From contig LRSR01000911.1 of NCBI GenBank assembly GCA_001579985.1, positions 1 through 30,752 of the forward strand: a DNA stretch of 30,752 nucleotides. The letters run 5' to 3'. A program made the position numbers and the translations under genes. The notes beneath the pieces were generated by a model, which was not told where the DNA came from, did no database searches, and saw only the letters and a list, made by a program, of their open reading frames with translations. This document shows positions 1-11,560 of this stretch, piece after piece (the first letter of the stretch is position 1; every line of letters starts with the position of its first letter). Source of the DNA: Hypsibius dujardini. Taxonomy: Eukaryota > Tardigrada > Eutardigrada > Parachela > Hypsibiidae.

Positions 1-1159
1 TTCGCCACCCAGTACAGCACCTTGCGGTACCAACCAAGCTCGTACTTTATTTACCACTAGCCAACACTTAAGCAAGGATTGTAGCTAAGTGTATAAGTGC
101 GAGTAGAAAATTCTGTTGAAATTGTATGCAAAGGATCTGTGGATCTGCGTGGAACTCTGGCGCAGCAATTTAATCAAGAGGGTTTATTGTCAATCCGGCA
201 AGTGCTATTTTGTTGTGCATGTACCACTGCATATGTGCACCCTCGGCTCTCGAGGAATATCCTGTTTTGATTGTAGATGACGACAATCACACGCTTTTTC
301 CAATGTATAATCCGATAAGCTGATCTGATGGAAATTCCTCCCCAAAACTTGCGAGAGTCGCTCTTTCGGTAACATACCTGTAGAAGTTTCATGCGAGCAT
401 GGTCGCAACCCGTGCTCGAACAAGTGGCTGGATTAGACCGAGTTCAAGTTTTTGTCACGTGAATTCTCAAGGCAAGCCACCTGCACCTGTTTGCTCAGCC
501 AAAACGTCCTTTCCAGTAGAGTATACACTCTAGATACATCCCGGATTCTAAACGCGGTTTAGCTCCGCCTTCGTCACGCGCACCACTGTATTGAGAGCTT
601 AGGCTACAATTTCACGTCACCTTCCCCCTTCTTGTCTTCTCCCACTGTCGTGTTTTCTGATATTGACTGTTCTTCCTTAACATGATAAATTGATTTTTCT
701 AGAATCTTTTAGGTTTCCTTTTCACAAAAAATTGAAACCCCAAATATTGGACTATCTGAGCGAGAGGGTTAAGCGAAAAAAGAAAATGCCCGCTTTTTCT
801 TGACTCTTTGAGTTTTGGTCACAGCATTGACTTGACCGATGTCCAAACATCGAGGTGTGTTATACCTAGAGATTGAGGAACAGGATAGATGGGCTTTCCA
901 ATATTATCAAGTTCGTTATACAGTAATCACTCAAGGAGATATTGGTCAGAACTCGTAAAACCAACAGCAGCGACAATGGGGGAAGGGGAAAGGGGACTTG
1001 TAAGCTAAGCCCCCCTCCCCCAAGCAGGCTTTTTTAAACTTTTAACATTTTAATGCTTGCTACCAGGGGGGTTTTTGCCGATAGTTGGTTAGAAACAAGA
1101 TTCCCTCCTCGTACGAATGTCGATCAGTGTTCGTGTTCCAATGAGAGCCCAAGTAATTC
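1..1159. other. Intergenic / GPCR 3' flank, no gene seen
   Basis: I recognise no coding exon here on either strand; the short open frames lack any family resemblance. On the minus strand an ATTAAA hexamer (plus-strand positions 1049-1054) lies about 106 bp past the GPCR stop and could be its polyadenylation signal. A G-rich then C-rich tract (about 975-1022) can fold on itself, but I cannot assign it a role. Confidence 0.5.
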
Positions 1160-3112
1160 TTACGGCATATTGTTCGACGGTTGTGCAATCATCGATACAG
1201 TGTACACTCCTCCATTAAGGGTACCCCTCCTTCCGTCGGCAGTGAGGTCCACCATTCCAATGGAGACTACGTTACCTGGCCCTTGCTTATGCGGCGCAGT
1301 GGCAGCGTGCTGGGACCGACGGTTCCCGCCAAGTAGTCGTTGGCAGCCACGACGAAGCACGTCTCGGAAGGGCGGAAAAAAGAGCAGATAGACCAACGGA
1401 GAGTACATGTGTTGCACCGCCGGCAGCATGAATACCATCCGTACGACGGTCGGGCTGGTGACCCACCGTTCGACGTGGAGGAGGTAGGGAGCCTCGGAGA
1501 GGACCGCGAACAGCAGAATGATTATGCTGGCACGGAGGGAGCTCCAGACAATGCGGACGATGACCTGCGGAGAGGGGCCTGTTGCGGTAGGGCTTCGAGC
1601 CTTGGCTACCAACTGACGCAGCTTCGCGTTGACCGCGATAATGAAGATACGTGTCTGGCTCAGTAGCAGCAGGCAGAGAATCACCGGGCCAGTGAAGATC
1701 TTCCACACTGGACGGCCGGCGCTGTGGTCGGTGTCCCGGACCACCTTGTCGCATGCCGCCTCAAGGTTTGGCCAGTACAAGATTATACCGGGTAATGTGA
1801 GTGTGGCAGTGAGAATCCTGTAATAATATCAATGGTTTAAGACGACTTTGACTAACGTATGTGTGCTTCTGCTCACATCTTTTTTCCGGTTCGACCGCAA
1901 TACCCAAACTCAAACTCAATTTGGATTCCCCACGATAAATTTGCAGCATGCTCACAGTTCCAGTTTGTATTCTGAATATTTACACTTAAACTTTATTTGC
2001 ATATCACATCCTAGTAATCAGAAATGTTTTCCTAACCTATGGAAAACTGTCACAGATTCCTGAGAAATTGACATTTTCATGAAAGGGGGATTATTTTACT
2101 CGTGATGTTCAGTATTATGCCAATCTGATTAGATCGACGAAAATATTTAAGAACAAGAACTAGCCTCTTTACGCTCGGACCAAGGAAGATTAGTGCCTTG
2201 TGAATTAAGGACAGCAGTGGTCTGATTTTGAGTCCATTGAGATCAATAAGGCTGCAGAACAGCCTACTACGGCGAAAGGAACGGTACGTTGTTGCCTCCT
2301 TGATTTCATCGTTCGCTGGTTCTGTTCGTTTGCTCATGGAATGAGCCTCACGTTCGTCCGTGCTTGTTCTACGGCTCGTTAGTTCGTGCTGTAACATTTG
2401 CCCCGTCTAATGGGTGCCTAACATGCCAGCAGTCCTATTCATTTATCTACAATAGCATTTAAACACTTTTGATTTGTATTTACGTCTATTTACGAGATTC
2501 TTTAAATTAAATTCAATTCAATTCAATTCTGAAATTAAGAACAAATTAAGACGATGATTGAACCGTTGGACAGACACTTAAATGTACATTACATGCCAGT
2601 ACAAACCAGGTCAATGCGATGAACATGCGAACAGTTGAGGTGGAAATTCTCGCTCGGTACTCGACGGCAAACTCCACCGACACCCATCGATCCACACTGA
2701 TGAACAGTAGCGTCATCAATGCGAGGGTATGAAAGAATTCATACCCGCGAAAGAAGATGTTGATGAAGATGAAGCTAACGACCGGTTCCTTCCATGGCAG
2801 CATTCGGACCAGGGGAGTGACGGCACCGTCGACTCCCACGAGGAGGGAGGTGTACGCGAGGGCGACGTGGAATAAGATGTAGGGCTCCTTTTGACGCCAA
2901 AAGTGGAAGATGACCAGATCGAATAGCTGCGAACAGACGATGACACCGGAGAGGATGAGCGGCACGCCGTTGAGACTCATGTCTTGGCTCGCGGTGAGAT
3001 TGCAGTTTCCACGGAATGAGAGGACCGACTGGTAATTAAATGCAAGTAAAGAAACTCCCGATGACCTGTTGGAAATGTTTTCCAGGGAAGAATTGCGAAC
3101 AATATTTGCCAT
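1160..3112 (-). CDS. Rhodopsin-like (class A) G-protein-coupled receptor
   Basis: Two-exon minus-strand gene: exon 1 is 3112-2607 and exon 2 is 1817-1160, with a 789-bp GT-AG intron. The junction falls in TM4, is phase 2 and rebuilds a Trp codon; the model closes at 387 aa. Seven hydrophobic segments are visible: TM1 about residues 49-71, TM2 79-100, TM3 111-140, TM4 across the splice, TM5 after WKIFTGPV, TM6 after the SSLRAS stretch, and TM7 ending in SPLVYLLFF. TM3 ends in DRW (141-143) in place of DRY, and TM7 has SPLVY in place of NPxxY. The N-terminus carries four N-glycosylation sequons (Asn7, 12, 15, 38). The usual Cys at the top of TM3 is absent although a Cys is present in loop 2. 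This is an orphan plasma-membrane receptor: the ligand and G protein cannot be told from sequence. The start is the first ATG of the open frame. Confidence 0.85.
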
Positions 3113-4239
3113 ACTTGGGTGTGCTTTTTTTGTTTTAAAACTTTGAGCACAACCGATGAAATGGGAGACACTTTCAGTTGCATCGATAGGGTGCTTTAGA
3201 TTTCAAAGCTGAAACTAATTTTCATACAGGATTTAGGCACTTCTTTGTATGCGTTTCGAGTCGGACAGCCTACATGCAACTATAAAGTAGGAGAATTATG
3301 CTGCACCGGTAGATTCCACACTAAGGAACTGGCTGCCTCTAGGGTGCGTGAAAAACACTTAACCTCTCGACAAGGCTTAGAGGCTTGACATATACCGTAG
3401 AGCCATGCATGACCCTAGTAATGAGGCCGACTGCCTGATTGCATGAGTATGAACTGACAAGTAGGGGGTGCTATCTTTTTGCGGTTTCTCCACGCTGCAA
3501 AATGACAGCGAACATGTTCAAACTCTTCTCGTGGGTCAGTATCGTTTCAATTTATCCTCTCTGGCAGTCTTGAGTTCTTTTACTGCTTCCATTAATAAGC
3601 AAACCCATGGAAGTGCAGTACGTGCAGTACCCAACAGTCAATCAGCTTTGGCAACTCTTCATAAACAGAAATTTACCACAAATCCGCAACTTGAGCAGAT
3701 GTGCGGGAAAATACCCAAAGTGAATGACTTAATCCAGATGTATTACAAATTGACAGCGTAATTATGTCATCATTAGACAAGATTGTGTACAAGATTGTAG
3801 AAAAATTGTTTTGAGGAACACGCACTTACCATTTCCCTGGCTGATGGATGCATGTGGGGTGCGAAATTTGTGATTAAATTAAATCTTTATTACATTTTGA
3901 TTATATACATTTTGATTAATTATGATTTTGATTATTACTTTACAATTGGTTAGGGCATGCTAAATTGATTGCTTGTCTCTCTTAATAAGGAGCCATCAAG
4001 CACGACAAAACAATATCAGACTGTGAACCTGTCTGTCAGACAGACACCTGTCTGGAACTGTGGCCTATTATAAACTAAGAGAGAGCAGAACAGCAAAAAG
4101 CTCCCTTGTAAATATGACAGTCTGTAGTTGTTTGGATCGAGCGTTAATAATGAAAAGCCTATGCATTATGCATTTCTTAAAGGGCCTTCACGTTTTATGC
4201 AGTCATCAAATTTGAACAAGCGAAATGAAATGATTTTGT
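3113..4239. other. Intergenic, AT-rich, no gene seen
   Basis: This is the upstream flank of the GPCR. A 97-codon open frame on the plus strand (3468-3761) has no recognisable domain and no supporting splice structure. AT-rich short repeats of ATTTTGATTA type occur near 3890-3940. A short self-complementary run of CTGT/CAGA units lies near 4028-4055. Confidence 0.45.
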
Positions 4240-5703
4240 CAGGACTCTTCGAATCTCACAGAAATCTGTGTTATTCCACAATATGGGTGGTGAGACTGTT
4301 TCTGGAGGGTCTGCGGTTGCTTTCATACCAGCTGGTGGCGATAGCGAACCGGCAGTGACCGCTGATGAGGGCCCCTTGCCAGGCGGTGTTCCGTGTTCTC
4401 CAGGCTGTTTAAACTGTTAAGAGACTCCACGTTGTCGGTAATCAGAACATACAGCATGCTGTTCCGCAGCGAGTCTCCGACATTGGCTCAACTTGTTGCA
4501 TTTCAGGAAGCCATTTCAGGGAGCCATCTGGTCCTGCTCCTTTCCAGTGTCCATTAAATCTACCAACGATAAACAAATCTGAGCTATTAATTAGGGCCGA
4601 GGCCTTATGATATACCCGCCCTGATATTGTAAATAATCATTTTTGGTCAAGGGTCAGTATTTTAATATACACCTTCAACTCATTCTTACTAATAAACCTT
4701 TTTTGAAAGTTGACTCAATTTTCTTATTTATTAACTTAGGACTGTACTTGTTGTATTAAGATGAAGTTAGTTCGATAGCGAACGGAGAAATGAAAGCTGG
4801 AGCCAGATTGTAAGGCTGACTGATTTTATTTGACTATAGTGCGAAGAGCGAATGCTTGAAAGATGAGCGAACACCGGGTCCATACACATTCTGTATTTCA
4901 TCGTTCCCAGATCAAATGAGCGATTCAGTTTTGTGTTCCCAAAAATATTTAGATAATGTTTTAGCTTAATTTTATTAAGAGAACAAGGAATTTTATGCAA
5001 CCGACTAGACATTTTCATTTCTTTTGCTGGAACGAGACTTCTTACTTAACGAAAATCCCAGCACATTTACTGTAGTAACCCCCAAGCCAATCCAATAAAC
5101 GCATAAATCACGCAGAAGGCTACAACTTTCTTGTTGCGGATCAGCTCCATCACGTGGTCAACCTGATCATTTTACTCGGCGGTCTTGCGGGCAACTTCGC
5201 AATGAATTGCGTGACGATTGAGCAAGTCATCAAAGCGATAAACAAGTAAAACGCCAGACTATAATCGTGCACTCCTGCCACCCTGCTGGCGTATAGTCCA
5301 TCAACAGCCCTTGACAACGGTGGAGCCAGACAGATGCCCAACGATGCGAAGGTTCTATGCACCCCACATCGCCGTCGTGCGTCTCCGTCATCTCAATCAA
5401 CGAGGCTTCAATCAGGGTGAAAGCGATGCAAATACCGAAGCTGCAGAGTTCGAATGGTCAGGTAGACCCAGAATGTGACGCTGCTTTCACCATGGGTGGT
5501 GAAACCGTAACAGTCAACACAAAAGGTCACTCGGAGCACTCGCCATCTTACAACTGCACTCTATGAGGTTATCTGTACTTGCTGGACCAGTCAAGTTACT
5601 TTCGCGAACTTCCAACTGATTCACGACCTCAATACAGCTTCGTTTTGAAGCCTCAATTGCCTCCAGGTAGCATGGAACAACACAGCCAGTAAGTCTTGTC
5701 ACT
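4240..5703 (-). pseudogene. MFSD6-like major facilitator (MFS_1_like) transporter, decayed
   Basis: Read on the minus strand, pieces of one MFS transporter follow in the right order but in changing frames. 5702-5515 encodes a Cys-containing extracellular loop. About 5515-5455 carries VTFWVYLTIRTLQ, the start of a helix. About 5455-5375 carries FGICIAFTLIEASLIEM. 5362-5150 carries two helices (ASLGICLAPPLS and YSLAFYLFIALM). About 5160-5072 carries ELIRNKKVVAFCVIYAFIG, a motif typical of MFSD6-type proteins, ending at a GTAAAT splice donor. A weaker C-terminal trace (MLYVLITD, then GALISG and AGMKAT in two frames) lies at about 4490-4250. At least four one-base frame changes in about 640 bp, plus stops, mean that no intact product is possible. 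The retained splice donor suggests a once intron-containing gene, not a retrocopy. The C-terminal part is less certain than the rest. Confidence 0.6.
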
Positions 5704-5856
5704 TGAATTTTTCAAAAAGGATGACAGCAGTTTTAACTGTTTGGCTCATGCATTTAAGTAGGGGAATCAGTGGTGACTTAGATTAAAAAAAAGTAGGGCG
5801 CTGCGAGCCACTGGCGAGAGAAGCGACGCGCTCGGACGCAAGTTGCTTCACACAGG

Positions 5857-6260
5857 TTGTTCTCTCACTGTCACCACACCATGGTGAATTCCATTTTTGC
5901 TCTTCGTGCAGCGATCTTCCAGGAATTTAAAAATGGTCCATCGTCTCAGCAATCTTTTGACCGCTTCCAGAAGACTTTTAGAGGGCAAAAGGTGCCATCG
6001 AAAAGAATTGTTCCACGTTGGTTTCGGACGCTGCGTGAAGTCCAAATGTGGGTTGGAAGAATTGCCACGATCTGGAAGACGCCCGACGATTGTCACTTCT
6101 GAATTAACTGCCGCCGTGGACAATTTCATCACCGATTATTCCCATTCATCATACCAGATGATTCAGCGTGAATTTTTTATCAGTTCGTTGAGGATGAAGC
6201 TGATTTTGAAAAGGGAACTCCGGATGAAAAAGGTCTGTAGTCGCTGGGGGGCCGCACAGT
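5857..6260 (+). mobile_element. Mariner-type N-terminal HTH fragment, broken
   Basis: Two overlapping frames together give a helix-turn-helix of the Mos1/HTH_48 type: a first helix region (RAAIFQEFKNGPSSQQSF), then VPSKRIVPRWFRTL, then after a frame change LEELPRSGRRPTI, the GRP-like linker usual between the two HTH motifs of mariner transposases, and a second HTH with SSYQMIQREF. No mariner DD34D catalytic domain follows. It lies directly upstream of, and on the same strand as, a pogo-type transposase. It may therefore be a separate, truncated insertion or a captured domain. No inverted termini were found. Confidence 0.5.
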
Positions 6261-6399
6261 CTCTCCGAGAATCAGAAGCAAAAGCGGTTGAATCTTACCC
6301 CGAATTTCCTGAACGAAGGCCATGAAAGACGTCCGAAAGAGCTCGTTACCGGTGACCAGATACGCGCTTATCACCAAAATCCTTTAACTAAACGGCAGT

Positions 6400-7933
6400 C
6401 CATGCAATGGGGGAAGAAAAAGGATCCTTACCCTACTAAATTTTGCCACTTGAGGAGGGCGAAAAAGACCATGTATATCATTTTCTTCAACAGCGCAAGT
6501 TCAGCACAGTGAAAAATCAATCAATGCTGTGTGACTGGGCGAGGCAGCTTACTCCAAAATCAAGAATTGGAAAGATGCGACGAATTTGCGAAATTACCAA
6601 AGCAGCGTATGTTAAGGTTGATTGTCCCTTTTCTTGATTCATTGATTTCTCAGCCGCAAAATATTTTTCTCAAAGTAATTACACAAACACCTGCAATTGA
6701 TTGGCTTTTTCCAGGCTGAGGCTGAACTTGCTATTATACACAAGGCCGACTTAACAAAATGGGCTCGCGATGCTGCAACTTCTGTAAAGCTGAGTGGTTT
6801 TCGTGTTTCTAAGTCTTGGATTTCGAAGTTTAAAAAAATGCACAATATTTTTGACCGCAAGATTACCGAGTTCTTCCCCAAGAAGATGGTGGAGAATGAG
6901 CCTGACCGCTACATTGCAGCTGCCGACTTTGTAGAGCACGTGAAGGGCCTGATCTTGCTGTATGGACCGGAGTGTGTTCTCAATGCTGATCAAAGCGGAT
7001 TCGAATACGGAATTCACTCGGGCAGGACTTTACGCACGCGAAGTTTGCACAATTGCTTGTAAATGTTTGTTCCATGCTTATGCAATTAATAAGCTATTTG
7101 AAAAATGATTCCGAAACATTAAATTTGAATTGTATAGTGTGAAATATTTAAGCGTATTTGAATATCTAGTTGTCACTAAATTGTCGCATTTTTGCCTTTA
7201 GGTTTGAAACAATTGAGAACATGTGTCCAATCCATCACCAAGATGACTCACTCGTACACAATCATGGTGACCATCGACGCCAATGGCAAGAGCTTTAGTC
7301 CTCTTTTCATTGTTATGCAAGAGATAACTGGCAACAGTTTCGGTTCGCAAATGCAGCAGGGCCTCAACTGCTCCAAACATTCTGTCAGTATAGTTGGAAC
7401 ATGTGTTCTTCCCCAATGTCCCTGATCAGACTGTTTTCGTCATTTACTCCTGGTCAACCTACAAAAATCAAAAACTGTTGGACGCTGCCACACCGGAAGG
7501 TTGAGAGATCCAGATCGTTACGGTGCCACCGAAAACTACGCCGCTCTATCAGCCGCTAGATGTTTATAGCTTTCGGATGTGGAAGTCTTTTGTTCACAAA
7601 ATTTGGGACCGCATTGTTCCAGACGGTACGGAATGTGAATTACACCAGCGGAATACAGTGTTGAAACTGCAGTCGCTGGTGCATAATCAGTTTAGCAGTC
7701 TGCGGTTTCGAGAAATGTGGCGAGTGGGGTGGTCGCATTCTGGGTATTTGGAGACCGAGGAGCGTTTAGAGTTTCCAACACCCTCAGAGTTCTATTTTGC
7801 GAGCGAAGCTGCCAAAGCAAACCACATATGTTCTGTCTCTTTATGTGAGAAAACTCATTCTCTGATTTGCGCTTGGTGCAAAGTTACGCTTTGTTTCGAA
7901 CACTTTTACCACTGTAACCACTTAACTCGCTGA
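6400..7933 (+). mobile_element. Pogo-superfamily (CENPB/DDE) transposase relic
   Basis: Degenerate transposase read in order. About 6443-6620 holds an N-terminal HTH region. 6717-7058 holds a CENPB-type HTH (SKSWISKFKKMHNI, then RKITEF) followed by the first catalytic aspartate in NADQSGFEYGIHSGRTL. A probable intron covers 7059-7201 (GTAAAT donor, TTTAG acceptor), followed by THSYTI and SPLFIVMQE. 7403-7933 holds FFPNV, then the PPKTTPLYQPLDVY block with the third aspartate, and ends in a Cys/His-rich tail (CAWCKVTLCFEHFYHCNH) typical of this family. Inactivating changes: the second catalytic aspartate expected before SW is Tyr (VIYSW), a TGA stands at 7502-7504, there is a frame change near 7390-7403, and the proposed intron does not keep frame. 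In life this enzyme would cut and paste DNA at TA sites. No terminal inverted repeats were found flanking it. Confidence 0.75.
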
Positions 7934-8962
7934 GCCAAGTATTTTGTCCGCGTGTGGATGTGCCTTGTGCCAGAACGAAAATACCATTTCAGTTTGCGAG
8001 ATTTTCTCGCAAAAGAAAGAAAGGAACGATAATGGGGTATGTGAAGCGCCCACACACGTCAACCTCACAATAACTTTATTATAACGAGACGAAGACCAGA
8101 ACTAACTGTATCCACACAACACAGTATTATATATACAGAATGTCAAGAAGCCGAAGGCTTCTTTAGCGTAAAAATAAATAGAACAAATCTGCGCCTTAAA
8201 ACTAGAACAAAAGAACAATCTTTTACCCGCGACATGTGCATGCAACATTATGCATATTTTGAAACCGGGGTGCCGAATTCACAAAAATACCAAATCAAAG
8301 GCTGATATTTTACATTATGATCATTTCCAGTATTGTCAATTGAAGAACTAAGGAGGTGTGACTTCTCAATTTGCATTCGTCCGAAATCGAGTTCAATTAG
8401 AGCAGAACTGGATCGACCCGGAGTCTGAAAATTGTGTCCTGCCCCATGCTGCGCAAAAACTACCAGCGTACGCACCCTGCAGCTTCCGGTTTGCCGTGGC
8501 CTTCCTTGAGTTTCTTATAATGCAGACAAGAGGAATAGATTAGAAAAACGTAGCGCGTGTTGTACGTAATTCAATCTCTGAATGTATCTTTCATCAAATT
8601 CTCGTTCAGTCGAATTTTTCTCTTCTTCCATCGATAGATCCTCTTTTGCCCAAGTTTCCGGCGTACTCGGACTGATATTGTACAGAGCCCTTGCGAGAAC
8701 ACTTCCAAGCCCTCGTGATAGGCAGAAGGATCAAGGGAAATTCTCAGGGTGGATGTCAGTGTCAGTTTCCAGTTAGTGAGAGGGTTTACCCCACCACCCC
8801 CACAGGGGGGGGGGGGTGACATCGTTTTCGCTCCCTGCCGGCGCTCATGATATATATTTACTCAGTATATTAACGGCCTTATGTTTTATGGAATAAAACA
8901 TTTTAAAATCAGTCGGTCAGCTAGAGCTCTGTGAAAAACAAATCTGCTGCGTCACAGTTGAA
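7934..8962. other. Intergenic, no gene seen
   Basis: No convincing exon on either strand. A C-tract followed by a run of about a dozen G (about 8789-8817) can pair with itself. The region is the 3' flank of the pantothenate-kinase homologue; no clear AATAAA was found on its strand close to the stop. Confidence 0.45.
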
Positions 8963-10912
8963 CTAAACTTTTGAGCTAAGAAGGTCCACAAGGGAACCGA
9001 TCGCTCCGCAGAAACCCTCGTGCTGCAGGAAGTAGCCCTTCACTGGGCTTGGTGCATGGTTCAACCCTGTCGTAAGGTGTTGAATGGCGATGTCGTTGTT
9101 GTGTAGGAAGCTTCCGGCAAACAGGACCTGCTTGATGTCCGTTCCTTTCAGGGTACCCAAAAGAGCGGTCCCAACGACGGAAGTGATCAAACCAATGAGG
9201 GCTCGGGCTATATCTTCGGCCTTTGCTGACTTTCGACGTTCCGCATCCAGCATGTGACCGAACTGGATGGCGACGAAGTTGGCGGGTATCTTCACTGCGA
9301 ACCGATCTAGGTAATACTCACAGCCTCGATCACCGAGCTGAAATGGAATAAGTAAACACTATGAGTGAACCTATACTACTTGAAAGACCGATACAAACAG
9401 AGAGACCGCCACAGACACAGGCACAGGCACAGACACATACAAGACACAGACACAGACACAGACACAGATACAGACACAGACACAGACACAAACACAGACA
9501 CAGACAGATAGGCACAGACACATATGCTTAAAATTTACCAGTTTATCAATGGTTCCCTTATTGTCGCCCTTCTTTGCCAGCTCTATTACTTCGTCAAACG
9601 TCGTGGCCGGAGTCAGCATGCAAGCCAACGCCAAAAATGTCGCGCCACCTATCGTCGAGCCGCCCACAATCGAAAACTTCGTCGGGGACTCGACGATTTG
9701 AATGCTGGTAGCACTCCCAATCGTGCACACAATAAATGGGTAGGCAATCTCCTCATTCTCTACATACACCTTCCTCGTCAACTCCTTATTATACGGATCC
9801 GCCAAAAAGTAACACTCTCGCGGACTATGCGTCAGCAGATACGCCAACCCAGAAATCATCGTCCCAAACTCGTCCGCCGTATGGTAGTCCGTCTCTGTTG
9901 TTCCCTTGACAGCCGCTTGGTGAATGTATGCACCCATGCCTGTGGCCACTACTGTGACGCCATGCGTCGGAACCTTCATTAGGGATGACAAAAGCTACAA
10001 TCATTACTGTAATCAACGAGCTAGTTTTATAATCCGCCAAAAAATAACTATTGTAAGTTCATAGTCTAGTTTCGTTAAAGTGAATGATTGATTTTCGTTT
10101 CCTCCTTTACTATTTACTGTACTGCCACAATTCTAAGAGTGGGTTTAGCCCCGCCCACTCATGATAGACTGTACCTGACGTCACGGACTCACTTCCGTTC
10201 ATTAACAGCCGAACTTCAGCCCGCCGAAAGCGCAGTGAAACCAGTGAACACAAGTTGGACCGGGGGTTCGGTAATTTACTTGCAAGGCAAAGAACCCACC
10301 CTTAAAATTGTGGCAGTACAGTATTGAGTCCTGTATATTATTATCAGAAACGAAAAACGTGTGAACTCAGGAGTAATAGAGCAAATTTCATCCATTTTTA
10401 GCTGAGTTTTTTAGGTGATCTGAAAACAAAAAAATTAAAAATGAATTCCCATTATCTTTAGTTTTTTTTGGACCTTTAAAATAGAAAAAAACAAATATAA
10501 AACAAGAACATGAATCATTTATTTGCTAAAAGATTTGTGTCAGCATCTTTCTGACCCTTTCGTTCTTTACCATTTGCCCTCATTACTGTACCTTCATGGT
10601 CTGGACCAGGGCAATTAATTGGTCCACCTCAATGACCGGGAAGCGGATGAACCGCATCGTTCCTTTTCGATCATTGACGGAGACGTCTCTCAGTGTCAGA
10701 TGCTCTTCGCGAATCGCCCCGAGATGGTCGTACTCGGTCTTACTGACGATGTAGTCATGGATGGTTCGGGAGGAGGCTGCCGTCTCGGGATCTTGAGCTT
10801 CGCGGGAATCGTGGACGTCAAAGTAGACCACTTTGGCGAGGGAGTTGCCCATGTCGACGCCGAAGAAGGTCGTGCGTGCCTGCGTCGCCGTCTTTTGATT
10901 GTCTGTGGCCAT
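8963..10912 (-). CDS. Type II pantothenate kinase homologue (possible pseudo-kinase)
   Basis: Three minus-strand exons: 10912-10592, 9994-9539 and 9337-8963. All junctions are phase 0 and the protein is 383 aa, the size of the animal PanK core. The family phosphorylates pantothenate, the first step of CoA synthesis. Visible family blocks: the ATP-binding glycine loop at about 17-27 (GVDMGNSLAKVVYF), RDVSVNDRKGTMRFIRFP, VVATGMGAY (about 122-130), GSATSIQIVES, STIGGATFLAL (about 220-230), TFDEVIELAKKGD, VLFAGSFLHNN, and the C-terminal LQHEGFCGAIGSL. Compared with human PANK3 as I recall it, the catalytic Glu (E138) aligns with Gln133 and the substrate-contacting Arg (R207) with Ile216; the GG of the phosphate loop reads GN. 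The reading frame is intact, so this is a divergent gene, not a decayed one. There is no C-terminal DUF89 phosphatase domain as in PANK4. Intron 2 holds a hexanucleotide repeat. Confidence 0.92.
9405..9535. repeat. CAGACA hexanucleotide microsatellite in PanK intron 2
   Basis: Imperfect tandem CAGACA units with CAGGCA variants fill most of the 201-bp intron 2 (9338-9538). It is a six-base relative of the CAGA tetranucleotide arrays that dominate the rest of the window. Confidence 0.9.
10117..10321. mobile_element. MITE-like element, TA-flanked (family C)
   Basis: A 205-bp segment with inverted ends: the left end reads CTGTACTGCCACAATTCTAA and the right end, on the opposite strand, CTGTACTGCCACAATTTTAA. 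Similarity continues into GRGTGGGTT, giving about 29 bp with two mismatches. Both ends abut TA (10115-10116 and 10322-10323), the target duplication of Tc1/mariner/pogo-type transposition. There is no coding capacity. It sits in intron 1 of the pantothenate-kinase homologue (9995-10591). Confidence 0.75.
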
Positions 10913-11388
10913 TTTTAAGCGGTTAGTTAAATGCGTGTATGCAGTTTTCTGGTCTTCCGGCGCGTTCAGACAGAAATACGTAGGCTTAAAAAATTGTCAG
11001 ACGAGCTCTTCGCACCGAACAGTTTAGTTTCATTACTTTTATATTCAATATGTGTGTAACTGCAAGGTCAGAGGAAAAAGTGCTGATCATGTAGCGCAAT
11101 TTCGCAGCAGTTTCCCTTGCCTGCCAGTTTAGCGGGGAAAGAATGGTGTCAATATGCAGGGACTGATACTGTAGCACTTCAATTGTTGTTATCGTGCGCT
11201 AATCACGTTACAATTTACGATATGGCGATTTCCGGCAAGCCTGGTGCCAACGAGAAAGCTTAGAATTTGTGAAAAAGACAATAGCTATAAACTACATATC
11301 AGCAAGCAGGCAATGTACAATATGAATGCTTCAAACACCAATACCACCAATAACACCAATACTCGCAGACATGTGAACAACTACATGT

Positions 11389-11560
11389 CTTCCTGTCTGT
11401 CCATCAATCTGCCTGTGTGAGTATCTGTTTGTCTGCCTGTTTGTCTGCCTGTCTGGTCTGTCTGCCTGGTCTGTCTGTCTGTCTGTCTGCTTGTATGTCT
11501 GTCTGTCTGCTTGTATGTTTGTCTGTCTGTCAGATGTCTGTCTGCTTGTCCGTCTGGTTG
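11389..11560. repeat. Degenerate CTGT microsatellite
   Basis: Imperfect CTGT tetranucleotide units with CTGC and TTGT variants. The run produces spurious open frames of Cys/Leu/Ser/Val repeats on the plus strand. Confidence 0.85.

Noticed and set aside
3468-3761. 97-codon plus-strand open frame
   Set aside because: No domain, no splice support, and no neighbour that would make it an exon.
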